Part shown: positions 26,573 through 35,906 of the stretch, in pieces
Layout: every line of letters begins with the position of its first letter
Numbering within the stretch: the stretch's first letter is position 1
Assembly: GCF_900112865.1 (NCBI RefSeq)
Contig: NZ_FONH01000002.1
Span: 540,713 to 604,712 of the forward strand
From: Dyella marensis
GTDB taxonomy: Bacteria; Pseudomonadota; Gammaproteobacteria; Xanthomonadales; Rhodanobacteraceae
DNA: 64,000 bases
Reading direction: 5' to 3'
The notes under the pieces: model-generated
What the model saw: the letters and a program-made list of their open reading frames with translations, nothing else
Database searches by the model: none
Told to the model about the DNA's origin: nothing
Position numbers and translations under genes: made by a program

Positions 26573-27925
26573 CTAATGCCTGGCGTCGAACACCTGGAAT
26601 TCGCGGATGCGCGCGACGCCCGCGCTGGACAGGATATGCAACCGTACCTTCTGTGCCGTGACGGGCGCAAAGGTATCGATCTTCTTGTGCCCGATCGCCT
26701 CGGCCTGGGCCACCGCCTTCCAAGCCTGACCGTCCCAGATCTCCACCGCATAGCGGCGCACCGCCTGCCCTTCGTCCAGCCATTCCATCGCCAGCGTGCG
26801 GTCGAAAGTCACCGGCTTGCCGAAATCCACTTCCACGGTGGCGCTGCGCGCATCGGCCGGCGCGGACCAGAAGCTGTCGCGGTTGCCGTCGAGCGCGCGC
26901 TCGGTGTTCTCGTCGGTCTTCGCGTGCTTGCGCGCGAGGTTGGCGGCCTCGCCGTAGCGCGCCTCCACCGCCTTGCCGAACTCTTCCAGGCGCTTCACGT
27001 CGGCGTCCGGCAACAGGCCGTGGCGGTCCGGCGCGATGCCGAGCATCAGCTGGCCACCGCGGCCCACGCTGCTTTCCCAGATGTCCATCAGCTCGGCGAC
27101 GCTCTTGAGCGTGGCCTCGTCGTTGGGATGCCAGAACCAGTGCAGCTTGTGCAGCGGGGTATCCACTTCCACCGGGCGCCAGCGCTGGTAGCCGTGGCGG
27201 TCGATCACGTTCCAGTTCTCGTAGCGGATATGGCCATCTTCCTGGCCCACCCAGCGCGCGTCGCCGTATTCGAACAGCGCCATGTCGGCGAACACCACCG
27301 CATTGGGCTGGTAGGTGCGCAGTTCCTCGATATAGCGCTTGAAGTCGTACACGTGGCCGCCGCTGCCGGCGCCGTCCAGCCACCACTCGACCAGCATGCC
27401 GTAGTGCTGCACCAGCTCGCCGAGCTGGGCCACGTAATAGCTGTCATAGGCCTTGGAATCGGCGTAGCGCGGCTCGTGGCGATCCCACGGCGACAGATAG
27501 ATGCCGAACTCCAGGCCCTCCCTGGCGGCGGCGTCGGAAGCCAGTTTCACCAGGTCGCCCTTGCCGCCCAGCCACGGGCTGCTCTTCACCGAGTAGTTGC
27601 TCTGCTCGGTCGGCCACAGCGCGAAGCCGTCGTGATGCTTGGCCACCATCACCATGTAGCGGGCCCCGGCCGCGCGGCTAGCGCGCGCCCATTGCACGGG
27701 GTCCACCTTGTCCGGATTGAACACCTTCGGGTCGGCCTTGCCGTCGCCCCACTCGCGATCGAGGAAGGTGTTGGTGCCGAAGTGCACGATCACGCCGAAT
27801 TCCAGGTCCTGCCAGTGGGTCTGCTGCGGCGAGGGCGTCAGACCGGAAGCGTTCTGCGCGTTGGCGGCGAAGGCCAGGCCCGCGCCGAGCGCCAGGCAGA
27901 GGAGACGTTGCGACCACTTCGACAT
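26573..27925 (-). CDS. GH29 alpha-L-fucosidase with discoidin-like C-terminal domain
   Basis: A 450-residue exported protein with a signal peptide (LLCLALGAGLAFAANAQ). The catalytic barrel (about 30-330) begins LEFGVIVHFGTNTFLDREWG and includes VMVAKHHDGFALWPTEQSNY; the nucleophile is Asp184 in VEWWLDGAG. A C-terminal F5/8-type (discoidin) domain spans about 335-450 (ERALDGNRDSFWSAPADARS, VRLHILSSAGVARIREFQVF). The WLDGA form of the nucleophile motif resembles the GH29-B group, which prefers branched alpha-1,3/1,4 fucose, so this copy may act on Lewis structures or plant-type core fucose. That preference is inference. The stop lies directly beside the repeat array. Confidence 0.88.
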   Translation of the reverse strand: MSKWSQRLLCLALGAGLAFAANAQNASGLTPSPQQTHWQDLEFGVIVHFGTNTFLDREWGDGKADPKVFNPDKVDPVQWARASRAAGARYMVMVAKHHDGFALWPTEQSNYSVKSSPWLGGKGDLVKLASDAAAREGLEFGIYLSPWDRHEPRYADSKAYDSYYVAQLGELVQHYGMLVEWWLDGAGSGGHVYDFKRYIEELRTYQPNAVVFADMALFEYGDARWVGQEDGHIRYENWNVIDRHGYQRWRPVEVDTPLHKLHWFWHPNDEATLKSVAELMDIWESSVGRGGQLMLGIAPDRHGLLPDADVKRLEEFGKAVEARYGEAANLARKHAKTDENTERALDGNRDSFWSAPADARSATVEVDFGKPVTFDRTLAMEWLDEGQAVRRYAVEIWDGQAWKAVAQAEAIGHKKIDTFAPVTAQKVRLHILSSAGVARIREFQVFDARH

Positions 27926-27977
27926 GAGTTGTTCCTGCGTTGTTGTGATGTACCCGGCCGGGGCAGCCGGACCTGCC

Positions 27978-28004
27978 GGCGGGGCGCCCAAGGGGCGCCC
28001 CGCC
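27978..28004 (-). other. Strong GC hairpin between TonB receptor and fucosidase genes
   Basis: GGCGGGGCGCCC and its complement GGGCGCCCCGCC are separated by three bases, a 12-bp perfect stem just after the receptor stop codon. No T run follows on the minus strand, so it is not a classical terminator. A stem here could protect the 3' end of the receptor message and raise receptor level relative to downstream enzymes. Confidence 0.6.
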
Positions 28005-28011
28005 GTCTTGC

Positions 28012-30912
28012 TTAGTCGAGCTTGTATTCCACTTGCAGCGAGATCTCGCGACCGTTGTAGTTCGCGCCCTGCAGCGTCGGGATGAACTCGAAGCCGCCCG
28101 CGTAGTACGGGATCTTGCCGACCTTGTCGAACAGGTTGGTGACGGTCAGGCCGAGCCGCAGCTTCTCGTCGAAACGGTAGCCCACGGTGCTGCTGAAGGT
28201 CACCCACGGCGAGGTGTAGGCGTGATAGACCACGCAGGACGGATCGCCCAGCGCCGGCGTGATGCCGTTGGCCAGCACTTCGCAACCGCCGTAGTGCGGC
28301 GCACGCACGCCGCCCTGGCGCTCGCCGTACACCGTCACGTCCCACGGCCCGTTCAGCCAGTTCAAGGTGGCGCGGGTGCGCGTGGCAACGCGGTCGTAGC
28401 GGGTGTTGAGCAGCGGATCGCTGGCGTACTTGCGCAGCTTGTACGAGAGATTGTCGGTCCAGTCGAGCGAGAAGTTGAACGCGCCCCAGTTCTGCGTCTT
28501 CCAGCGATAGCTGACGTTGGCGTCCACGCCGCTGACGTACAGCTTGTTCTGGTTGATCGGGCCGGTGTAGACGGCGGTGATATTGCCCTGCGCGTCGCGG
28601 ACCACGTTCGCTTCGATCTGCTTGCAGTACTCCGAGCCCTGCGGATGCAGGGTGTACGGCGCGCCGCCCACCTGCAGGCCGGTACGGCAACCGGCTTCGT
28701 CCTTCAGCACGTCGTCTTCGCCGACGTTGTCGATGGCGTTGTCGATGCCCATGTGCCAGTAGTCCGCCGACACCGACAGACCTTCGACCCAATTGACGTC
28801 CCACACGAAGCCATAGGTCCAGGCATGGCCTTCTTCCGGCAGCAGGTTATGGCCGCCGGCGGCATGCAGCGTGTAGTAGGTGGTGTGCTGGATCGCCGGA
28901 CACACCGACTGATTGGCGGCGATGCACTGGTAGTAGTCGGAGTAGATGCCCTTGGTCGACAGCGAGTCCTGCTTGTACAGGTACTGCATGTCCGGCGCGT
29001 GGAAGTTGGTGCCGTAGGTGCCGCGCAGCAGCAGGCCCTGCAGCGGGCGCCACTCGATCGCCGTGCCCCAGGTACGGGCGATGTCGGCGCTGCTGGCGTC
29101 GCGGTACTTGTCCAGGCGGCCGGACAGGCTCCAGGTCAGCGTATCCGACAGCGGAATGCGGAACTCGGTACCCGCCGACAGGCGCATGCGGGTGCCGCCG
29201 CCGGCGTTGTAGTCCTGGAAGGGATCGCCGAAGGTGGTGGTATTGCCGCGCGCGTCGGGCGTCAGCTTGTAGCCCTGGTGGTTGGCTTCCAGCACGCCGG
29301 CGAAGCCGACCGGGCCGGCCCAGGTGCTGAACAGGTCGCCGGTGACGTTCAAGGAAGCCTGGTCCATCCACGACACGGCGGTGTTCTGGCCGGTCACCGC
29401 GAACGTGCTGTAGTCAGCCTTGGAGATCGGATTCCAGAAGCGCTGCTGGTTGATCGTATAGACCGGGTACTCCTCGCCGCCCACCGTGGTGGTGCCCTGC
29501 TGCGGCCCGAAGAAGTAGTTGAACATCCCCTGCTCGTTCAGGCCCGTGTAGCTCTCGCGCACGATGTACTTGGCGTGGCCGAGGTTGAGGTCCCAGTTGA
29601 AGCGGTTGTCGAACAGCGTGCCGCGCAGGCCCGCGTGGATGTCCCAGTTCTTCTCGTCGTCGTGGGTGTTGCCGTAGCCACCCATTTCGCCTGGCGTCAG
29701 CTGGCGGAAATAGTTGGTGATCACCTGGCCGGTGCCCTGGTCGTAGAACGAGCCGGGGATGCCGCCCATCGGATACAGGAAGGGCAACTCCGTGTTGGAC
29801 ACGCCATGGGTTTCCCAGTAGCCCACCGAACCGTAGGCCTGCAGGCCGCCGCCGAAGTCGTAATTGCCGGCCAGGAAGGCGTCGCGATCGTCGCGGCCCG
29901 GGGTCAGCACCCAGTTGCCGAACAGGTCGTTCTGCGCGCAGTAGCTGCCGCCGTCGGTGATGTTGGTGGGATCGACCGTGTTGCCGTTGGTCGCCACGCT
30001 CTGCTTGTGGTACTGGCTGAAGTTGTTCTTGAAGCCGCGCTGGTTACAGGCGCCCGCCGGCGGCGTGATGTACTTGCCGTCGCCGTCGGCCAGCATCAGG
30101 CCGGTGTAGCGCGGATAGCCGAACATGCGCGCATTCTGGTCCCAGGCGCCGTAGCCGGCATCGGCATCCGAATCGGTGTAGCGGCGGTCGCGGCCCCACA
30201 GCGGCGTGCGATGGCTGCGCTGCAGGTTGTAGATCACGTTCCAGTTGTCGCCCGAACGGCCGCCGACGAAGTTGAGGTCGCCGAAATCGCGGCCGCCGCG
30301 GGTGGAGGTGCCCAGCTGCACCTTGATGTCGTCACCCTGGTAGTTCTTCTTCAGGATGATATTGACCACGCCGGCGATCGCATCCGAACCGTAGATCGCC
30401 GAGGCACCCGTCGCCAGGATCTCGATGCGGTCGATCATGCCGGTGGGGATATTGTTGTAGTTCTGAAAATTGGTCTTGCCGTTGGCCGGCATCGGGTAAT
30501 CGGTGACGCGATGGCCATCGATCAACAGCAGGTTGCGGTTCGAACCCATGTTGCGCAGGTTGAGCTGGCGCGCATTGACCGAGGTACTGCCCCAGCTCGG
30601 CGGCGTCTCGGCGATGCCGGCCTGGGTGATCGAGTTCATCACCTCGTAGACGGTGTTGAAGCCCTGCTTCTGGATTTCCTCGCCCTTGATGATGTTGACC
30701 GGCGCCGGGCCTTCCACTTCGGCGCGCGCGATGCGCGAGCCGGTGACCACGACCTTGTCCAGCGTCTTGGCCTTCTTGTCCCCTTGCTGGGCCTGGTCCT
30801 GCGACTGGGCCTGGTTGGTGCCGGCGTCCTGCGCGTGCAGCGCGAACGTTGGCAACAGCACCAGCGCGAGTGCGCTGGCGAGTCTGTGACGGCGTAGTGC
30901 GATGTGCGACAT
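28012..30912 (-). CDS. TonB-dependent receptor for the N-glycan locus
   Basis: A 966-residue outer-membrane receptor. A signal peptide (LASALALVLLPTFALHAQ) and a Gln/Lys-rich linker precede the TonB box region (LDKVVVTGSRIARAEVEGPA) and plug domain (about 55-170, with MGSNRNLLLIDGHRVTDYPM and ATGASAIYGSDAIAGVVNII). The 22-stranded barrel fills the rest and ends in EISLQVEYKLD. Such receptors in Xanthomonadales import oligosaccharides released at the surface. Its position inside an operon of mannosidases, hexosaminidase and fucosidases suggests an N-glycan fragment as ligand. No SusD-like gene accompanies it. The start at 30912 has AGGAG just upstream. Confidence 0.9.
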   Translation of the reverse strand: MSHIALRRHRLASALALVLLPTFALHAQDAGTNQAQSQDQAQQGDKKAKTLDKVVVTGSRIARAEVEGPAPVNIIKGEEIQKQGFNTVYEVMNSITQAGIAETPPSWGSTSVNARQLNLRNMGSNRNLLLIDGHRVTDYPMPANGKTNFQNYNNIPTGMIDRIEILATGASAIYGSDAIAGVVNIILKKNYQGDDIKVQLGTSTRGGRDFGDLNFVGGRSGDNWNVIYNLQRSHRTPLWGRDRRYTDSDADAGYGAWDQNARMFGYPRYTGLMLADGDGKYITPPAGACNQRGFKNNFSQYHKQSVATNGNTVDPTNITDGGSYCAQNDLFGNWVLTPGRDDRDAFLAGNYDFGGGLQAYGSVGYWETHGVSNTELPFLYPMGGIPGSFYDQGTGQVITNYFRQLTPGEMGGYGNTHDDEKNWDIHAGLRGTLFDNRFNWDLNLGHAKYIVRESYTGLNEQGMFNYFFGPQQGTTTVGGEEYPVYTINQQRFWNPISKADYSTFAVTGQNTAVSWMDQASLNVTGDLFSTWAGPVGFAGVLEANHQGYKLTPDARGNTTTFGDPFQDYNAGGGTRMRLSAGTEFRIPLSDTLTWSLSGRLDKYRDASSADIARTWGTAIEWRPLQGLLLRGTYGTNFHAPDMQYLYKQDSLSTKGIYSDYYQCIAANQSVCPAIQHTTYYTLHAAGGHNLLPEEGHAWTYGFVWDVNWVEGLSVSADYWHMGIDNAIDNVGEDDVLKDEAGCRTGLQVGGAPYTLHPQGSEYCKQIEANVVRDAQGNITAVYTGPINQNKLYVSGVDANVSYRWKTQNWGAFNFSLDWTDNLSYKLRKYASDPLLNTRYDRVATRTRATLNWLNGPWDVTVYGERQGGVRAPHYGGCEVLANGITPALGDPSCVVYHAYTSPWVTFSSTVGYRFDEKLRLGLTVTNLFDKVGKIPYYAGGFEFIPTLQGANYNGREISLQVEYKLD

Positions 30913-30994
30913 GGTTAACTCCTCCCCGTTAGATGGATGCCTTCCCCCGAAGGCGCAGGTACAGCTTGTTGCTCCTGTTGCCCGACGCGCTCCC

Positions 30995-33208
30995 TCAGCG
31001 CGCCAGGATTTCGTCGACGAACGTCCAGGTATGGCGCTCGTCTTCCGCCGGATGGCGGGTCAATTCGATACGCAGATAGCGTGCGCTGAACGGCCGGGAG
31101 GCCGTATAGGCCACACGCTGTATATGGCCCACGTGGTCGCGCTCGATCGGCTTGATCTTCACCTCGCGCAGGGTGGTCCAGTGCTTGCCGTCCGCAGAGG
31201 CGGCGAAGCGCACCTTGCGCGGCCACCAGATCCACGATTCGTCCTGCTGCAGCACGCCGACGCTGACCTCGTGCAGCTCGGTGACGCTGCCCAGGTCCAG
31301 GCTCAATTTGGGGTCCTGCTCTTCCCAGCCGAGCCATGCGCCGTTCTTGAACTCCACGCCTCCCAGCAGGCCGTCGGTGAGCGTCGCCGCGCCATGGCCG
31401 CTATAGGCGGCGTCAGGGGCAGGATCGGTGCTGGCGGCGGCGCCGAAGGCGGCGCTGCGCTCGAGCTGGAACGAGCGCGGATGGTCGTAGGCGCGACCGC
31501 GGCGGAACGGCACGATGCGCAGCGTGCCGGGTTGTTTCAAGTCCAATACATCCGTGAACGAAGGCGATGCCGCCGTGGGCTCGCTGCCGTCGGTCGTGTA
31601 GTGGCTGACGACGTCGTCGAAGCCGCGCTGCGCGCTCACCCGCCAGCCGTCGTGCGCGGCATTGGCGCTGACCGCGTAAGCGGCCGTGTCGCGGTCTTCC
31701 GGCGCATACGCCACCTGCCAGGCGTCCAGGCGCGGGTATTGCGCGGCCAGGCGCTGGTGGAAATCCGCATAGGCGGCGGCGTCCGCCGTGCCGCCGCGCC
31801 ACAGCCGTTCGGCGAAGGCAAGCAGGCGCGGGTACAGGCGCTGCTCGGCGTTCAGCGGATCGGCGCGCTCGCTCCACAACGGGGCCTCGGCGCCGAGCAC
31901 CTGCTTGCTCTGCGCGAAGTCGGCATTGCCCAGCGGATCGACCAGGTAGAGCTTCTCCACGGTCAGCCGCGTCAGCGGCGAGTCGAGGTAGTACGGGCTG
32001 GCGTTGATCACCCGGTTGCCATTGGCGAACGCCTTGCCCAATCCGGCATCGCCGCGCCAGACCTCGACCACCGCGGCAGGGTCCACGCCGCCTTCGAGGA
32101 CCTCGTCCCAGCCGATCATGGTCTTGCCCTTGCCGGCCAGGTACACCTGCATGCGCCGGATGAAGTAGCTCTGCAGGCCGGCCTCGTTCTCCAGGCCCTG
32201 CTCGCGGATCAGCTTGTCGCAGTCCTCGCAGTGGCTCCACGCACCGGCCGGCACTTCGTCGCCGCCGATGTGCACGTACGGCGACGGGAACAGCGGCAGC
32301 ACTTCGTCCAGCACGTTCTGCAGGAACACGTAGACGTTCTCGTCCGCCGGGCAGAACACGTCGCTGAACACGCCCCAGCCGGTCGGCACCGCGATCGGCT
32401 TCTTCGCGCAGGACAGCTCCGGGTAGGCCGCGACCGCCGCCGAGCTGTGGCCCGGCATCTCGATCTCGGGAATCACCATGATGTTGCGCTGGCGCGCGTA
32501 CTCCACGACTTCGCGGATCTGCTCCTGCGTGTAGAAACCGCCGTAGCGGCTGCCGTCGGCCTCGGTGCGCCAGGCGCCGACCTCGGTGAGCTTGGGATAG
32601 CGCTTGATCTCGATGCGCCAGCCCTGGTCCTCGGTGAGATGCCAGCGGAACACGTTGAGCTTGTAGTAGCTCATCAGGTCCAACTGCTTCTTGACGAAGG
32701 ACACCGGATAGAAATGCCGGCCCACGTCGAGCATGTGGCCGCGATAGCCGAACGCCGGAGCGTCCTCGATGCGCACCGTTGGTATCGTTACCTTGGCCGA
32801 CCCGGAAGCATCCGGCGGGAGCAGCTGGCGCAGCGTCTGCACGCCCCAGAACAGGCCCTGGTCGGTGGACGCGCGGATCTCGATGCCGCGCGGCGTGACC
32901 TCCAGGCGATAGGCTTCCTCGCCGGCCAGCGCCGGATCCAGGCGCAGCGCGATGCGGCGGCCCTTGCCCGCCATGTGCAGGTCGATGCCGGCCTGCGCCT
33001 CGACGGCGTCGTGCAGGAACGCGGCGATCTCCTTCGAGCGCGCATCGGCCGGCGCCTCGATGCCGACCTTCGGGTCCAGCACGAAGCTGCCCTTGCCCTC
33101 TTCCACGTGCTGCGGATACGGCACCAGCGCCAGCCCGGCATGCGCGAACGCAGCCCAGGCCAGGGCTACCACGGCCACGCCACAGCGCAGGACGTTAGCC
33201 TTCCTCAT
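30995..33208 (-). CDS. GH20 beta-N-acetylhexosaminidase
   Basis: A 737-residue exported enzyme with a signal peptide (CGVAVVALAWAAFAHAG). Residues 27-145 form the GH20b alpha/beta domain; the catalytic barrel (about 150-520) has FGYRGHMLDVGRHFYPV, FRWHLTEDQGWRIEIKRYP and HIGGDEVPAGAW, with the Asp317-Glu318 pair that drives substrate-assisted cleavage. The C-terminal third contains a chitobiase-type domain (HYTTDGSEPTAASPSF) and an F5/8-like sandwich. It would remove beta-GlcNAc or GalNAc from glycan antennae or split chitobiose. Its start overlaps the GH18 stop (ATGA), so the two are coupled. Confidence 0.93.
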   Translation of the reverse strand: MRKANVLRCGVAVVALAWAAFAHAGLALVPYPQHVEEGKGSFVLDPKVGIEAPADARSKEIAAFLHDAVEAQAGIDLHMAGKGRRIALRLDPALAGEEAYRLEVTPRGIEIRASTDQGLFWGVQTLRQLLPPDASGSAKVTIPTVRIEDAPAFGYRGHMLDVGRHFYPVSFVKKQLDLMSYYKLNVFRWHLTEDQGWRIEIKRYPKLTEVGAWRTEADGSRYGGFYTQEQIREVVEYARQRNIMVIPEIEMPGHSSAAVAAYPELSCAKKPIAVPTGWGVFSDVFCPADENVYVFLQNVLDEVLPLFPSPYVHIGGDEVPAGAWSHCEDCDKLIREQGLENEAGLQSYFIRRMQVYLAGKGKTMIGWDEVLEGGVDPAAVVEVWRGDAGLGKAFANGNRVINASPYYLDSPLTRLTVEKLYLVDPLGNADFAQSKQVLGAEAPLWSERADPLNAEQRLYPRLLAFAERLWRGGTADAAAYADFHQRLAAQYPRLDAWQVAYAPEDRDTAAYAVSANAAHDGWRVSAQRGFDDVVSHYTTDGSEPTAASPSFTDVLDLKQPGTLRIVPFRRGRAYDHPRSFQLERSAAFGAAASTDPAPDAAYSGHGAATLTDGLLGGVEFKNGAWLGWEEQDPKLSLDLGSVTELHEVSVGVLQQDESWIWWPRKVRFAASADGKHWTTLREVKIKPIERDHVGHIQRVAYTASRPFSARYLRIELTRHPAEDERHTWTFVDEILAR

Positions 33209-34251
33209 CGCGTGGCCTCCGGCAGCTCGTCCCATACTTTCGGATCCTCGGCGCCCAGCACCCACGAGCAATAGCCCTGCAGCCCATATTGCTTGACCAG
33301 CGCCACGCGGTCGCGGAAGGCGCGCGCATCGGGCAGGAACACCCATTCGCGCATGCCGTCGCGGTAGAACCAGAACCAGCTTTCGTGCTCCACCGGATCC
33401 CACTGGATGGTGGCGCCGTACTGCCTGGCCAGCGGGAAAGACTCGTCCGCGTCGATGTAGGCGGCGGCGATGTTCGATTCCTCCTTGCCGTCCTCGCGGC
33501 GCGGATCCGCCGTGTACCAGTGGTAGCCATAGGTGGCGATGCCGACCGAGAGCTTGTCCTTCGGCACCAGGGTCAGCGCGTACTCCAGGTGCTGCACCGT
33601 CCACGGCATGCCGCCCACCGGGCCCGGCGTGGTCCAGCGCGTGTGCTGGTCGTAGGTCATCAGGCAGATCAGGTCGGCCGACTGGCCCAGCGCCTTGAGG
33701 TCGTAGGCACCGCGCCAGTACTTCCACATCCACTGCGCGAAACCGCCGCCGCCGGCGTAGCCCGGAGCGTTCGGCACCACCGCGATGGACAGCTGCAGGC
33801 CGTGCTTGTGCAGCGCCTCGGCGGTCTGCTTCGTCATCAGGCTGAGCGCGTCGCGGTCGTTCCAGTCGATGTTCTCGAAATCGAACTGGAAGCCGAGATA
33901 GCCGTGCCTGGTGCCCTGCTCCACCAGCGCGGCGATCATCGCCTTCTTCGCCGCCTCGTCGTGCAGCAGCTGGTGGAACTTGTCGCGCAGCCCGCCGGCC
34001 GAGAGGATCGGCATCACCGGCATGCGGTGCTGCCTGGCCAGCTGCATCACCAGCGGATTGGGCTCGCCGGAGACCAGGCCGCTTTCGTCCACGTGATACC
34101 AGGTCGGCACCACCACGCCGATCTTGTCGGCATGCGCCTCGAACGAGGCCATCGATTTGGGCGTGCCCATCAGATAGAACATCGCGCCGGGAATGCGCGC
34201 GCAGGCCAGCGCGGGGGCCAGCAGCAAGGCGAGGAAGAACAGGCGCCGCAT
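33205..34251 (-). CDS. GH18-family glycosidase, possible endo-beta-N-acetylglucosaminidase
   Basis: A 348-residue exported protein with a signal peptide (LFFLALLLAPALACA). It is a compact GH18 barrel: MPVMPILSAGG, YLGFQFDFENIDWND, LSIAVVPNAPGY, ADLICLMTYDQH (Met-Tyr-Asp), WYTADPR and a final VKQYGLQGYCSWVLGAEDP. The acid is Glu126 with Asp124, but the two earlier Asp of the DxxDxDxE motif are Leu119 and Gln122. That is closer to the spore-hydrolase/chitobiase-type branch than to true chitinases. Given its neighbours, cleavage within GlcNAc-GlcNAc of N-glycans is a reasonable guess. Its start overlaps the GH29 stop by one base. Confidence 0.8.
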   Translation of the reverse strand: MRRLFFLALLLAPALACARIPGAMFYLMGTPKSMASFEAHADKIGVVVPTWYHVDESGLVSGEPNPLVMQLARQHRMPVMPILSAGGLRDKFHQLLHDEAAKKAMIAALVEQGTRHGYLGFQFDFENIDWNDRDALSLMTKQTAEALHKHGLQLSIAVVPNAPGYAGGGGFAQWMWKYWRGAYDLKALGQSADLICLMTYDQHTRWTTPGPVGGMPWTVQHLEYALTLVPKDKLSVGIATYGYHWYTADPRREDGKEESNIAAAYIDADESFPLARQYGATIQWDPVEHESWFWFYRDGMREWVFLPDARAFRDRVALVKQYGLQGYCSWVLGAEDPKVWDELPEATR

Positions 34252-35906
34252 CACTTGCTCCCCAGCTCGATACGCAACACGTACACGTATTCGCCGACCG
34301 GCTTGGCCGGCAAGGTCAGGTGCAGGCCGTCGTCGGCCTGCTTGAACGGCACGGACTTGCCGTTGGCGAGCAGGGTCACCGACTTCACGCCGTCTTCCGC
34401 CTTCAGCGCATGGATCACCGCCTTGCCGTCCGCCGGCCAGGCCAGCTCGATCGCGTAGAGCCTGTTGCCGTGCCTGGTGAAGCGGAAGTCCTGCGCGGTG
34501 AACGGCTTGGTCTTGGTTTCCTGGAACGATCCGCCCTGGACCTCGGTCGGACCTTCGCCGAACTGGCGCCACGGCGTGGTGCCATAGACCGCCTCGCCAT
34601 TGGTCTTCAGCCAGCGGCCGATCGAGCGCAGGGTGTCCTGCGCGGCCTGCGGGATGCTGCCGTCTCCGCGCGGGCCGATGTTGAGCAGCAGGTTGCCGTT
34701 CTTGCTCACCACGTCGACCAGCAGCTGGATCAGCTCCTGCGGCTGCTTGTAGGTGTCGTGCTCGACGTAGCCCCAGGAGTCGTTGCTGATCGAGGTATCG
34801 GTCTGCCAATGGGTGGGATTGATGCCGGTGAGGCGGCCGCGCTCCACGTCGTAGGTGCCGGCGCCGTCGGCGAACTCGCCGAACTTGTAATTGACCACCA
34901 CGCCGCCGCGCGTCGCGCCCTGGTTGTAGTAGTAGGCCAGCATCTTCGGCAGCGAGTTGCGGAAGGTGGGATGGCCGATCCACCAGTCGAAGTAGATGAG
35001 GTCCGGGTGGTAGTCGTCGATCAGCTCGGTGGTGCGCGCCAGCCAGTCGTCGAGCCAGGCCTGCGAGACGTAGGTGAAGTCGCCGGAGAGGTTGTCGCTG
35101 TCCGGGCCGCTCATGCGCAGCTGCGCGGGGCCGTAGAACTCGGCGTACTTCGGATCGTTGACGTCGGAAGCGAACTCGCGGCCGTTGCCCATGAACCAGT
35201 CGTGCTCGGCGCGATGCGAGGAAAGGCCGAAATGCAGGCCCTCGGCGCGGATCGCCTTGGCCAGCTGGCCGATCACGTCGCGCCTGGGGCCCATCTTTAC
35301 CGCAGTCCAGTCGCTGAGCTTGGAGTCGTACATGGCGAAGCCGTCATGGTGCTCGGCCACCGGCACCACGTAGCGCGCGCCGGCTTCGCGGAACAGCCTG
35401 GCCCATGCCGCCGGATCGAACTTCTCCGCCTTGAACATCGGGATGAAGTCCTTGTAGCCGAACTTCGCCTGCGGCCCGTAGGTGGCCACGTGGTGGGCGA
35501 ACTCCTTGCTGCCCTGCACGTACATGTTGCGCGAATACCACTCGCTGCCGAACGCGGGCACCGAGTACACGCCCCAGTGGATGAAGATGCCGAACTTGGC
35601 GTCGTCGTACCACGCCGGCGAGTGATAAGCCTGCAGCGACGCCCAGTCGGCGCGGAACGGGCCGGCGCCGTCGCCCTTCTCCACTTCCGCCAGCAGCGCC
35701 TGGCGCTGCGGCTCGAACTTGGCGCTGGCCTGCTGCCAGATCTCGCTGTTGCGCCGCGGGCTCTGCGTCTTGGCGGTGGGCGCAGTGGGCGCGGTGGCGT
35801 CCTGGGCGTGCGCGGCGAAGCCGGCGCAGGCGCACAGCAATGCGACGGCTAAACGCCAGCGCAGCGGGCGCGGCTCAGTGCAGTTCGATGCGATAGGCAT
35901 GGGCAT
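34251..35906 (-). CDS. GH29 alpha-L-fucosidase, second copy
   Basis: A 551-residue exported enzyme with a signal peptide (WRLAVALLCACAGFAAHAQ). The catalytic domain (about 90-450) shows FGIFIHWGVYSVPAFGSEWY, VAEHHDGFAMYDS and the nucleophile Asp307 in LIYFDWWIG; SKNGNLLLNIGPRGDGSIP follows. A C-terminal beta-sandwich (about 450-551) ends KQADDGLHLTLPAKPVGEYV. The IHWG and FDWW motifs fit the broad-specificity GH29-A group, unlike the first copy. AGGA lies four bases before the ATG at 35906, and a second ATG two codons later is possible. It overlaps the small open frame upstream by 32 bases. Confidence 0.9.
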   Translation of the reverse strand: MPMPIASNCTEPRPLRWRLAVALLCACAGFAAHAQDATAPTAPTAKTQSPRRNSEIWQQASAKFEPQRQALLAEVEKGDGAGPFRADWASLQAYHSPAWYDDAKFGIFIHWGVYSVPAFGSEWYSRNMYVQGSKEFAHHVATYGPQAKFGYKDFIPMFKAEKFDPAAWARLFREAGARYVVPVAEHHDGFAMYDSKLSDWTAVKMGPRRDVIGQLAKAIRAEGLHFGLSSHRAEHDWFMGNGREFASDVNDPKYAEFYGPAQLRMSGPDSDNLSGDFTYVSQAWLDDWLARTTELIDDYHPDLIYFDWWIGHPTFRNSLPKMLAYYYNQGATRGGVVVNYKFGEFADGAGTYDVERGRLTGINPTHWQTDTSISNDSWGYVEHDTYKQPQELIQLLVDVVSKNGNLLLNIGPRGDGSIPQAAQDTLRSIGRWLKTNGEAVYGTTPWRQFGEGPTEVQGGSFQETKTKPFTAQDFRFTRHGNRLYAIELAWPADGKAVIHALKAEDGVKSVTLLANGKSVPFKQADDGLHLTLPAKPVGEYVYVLRIELGSK

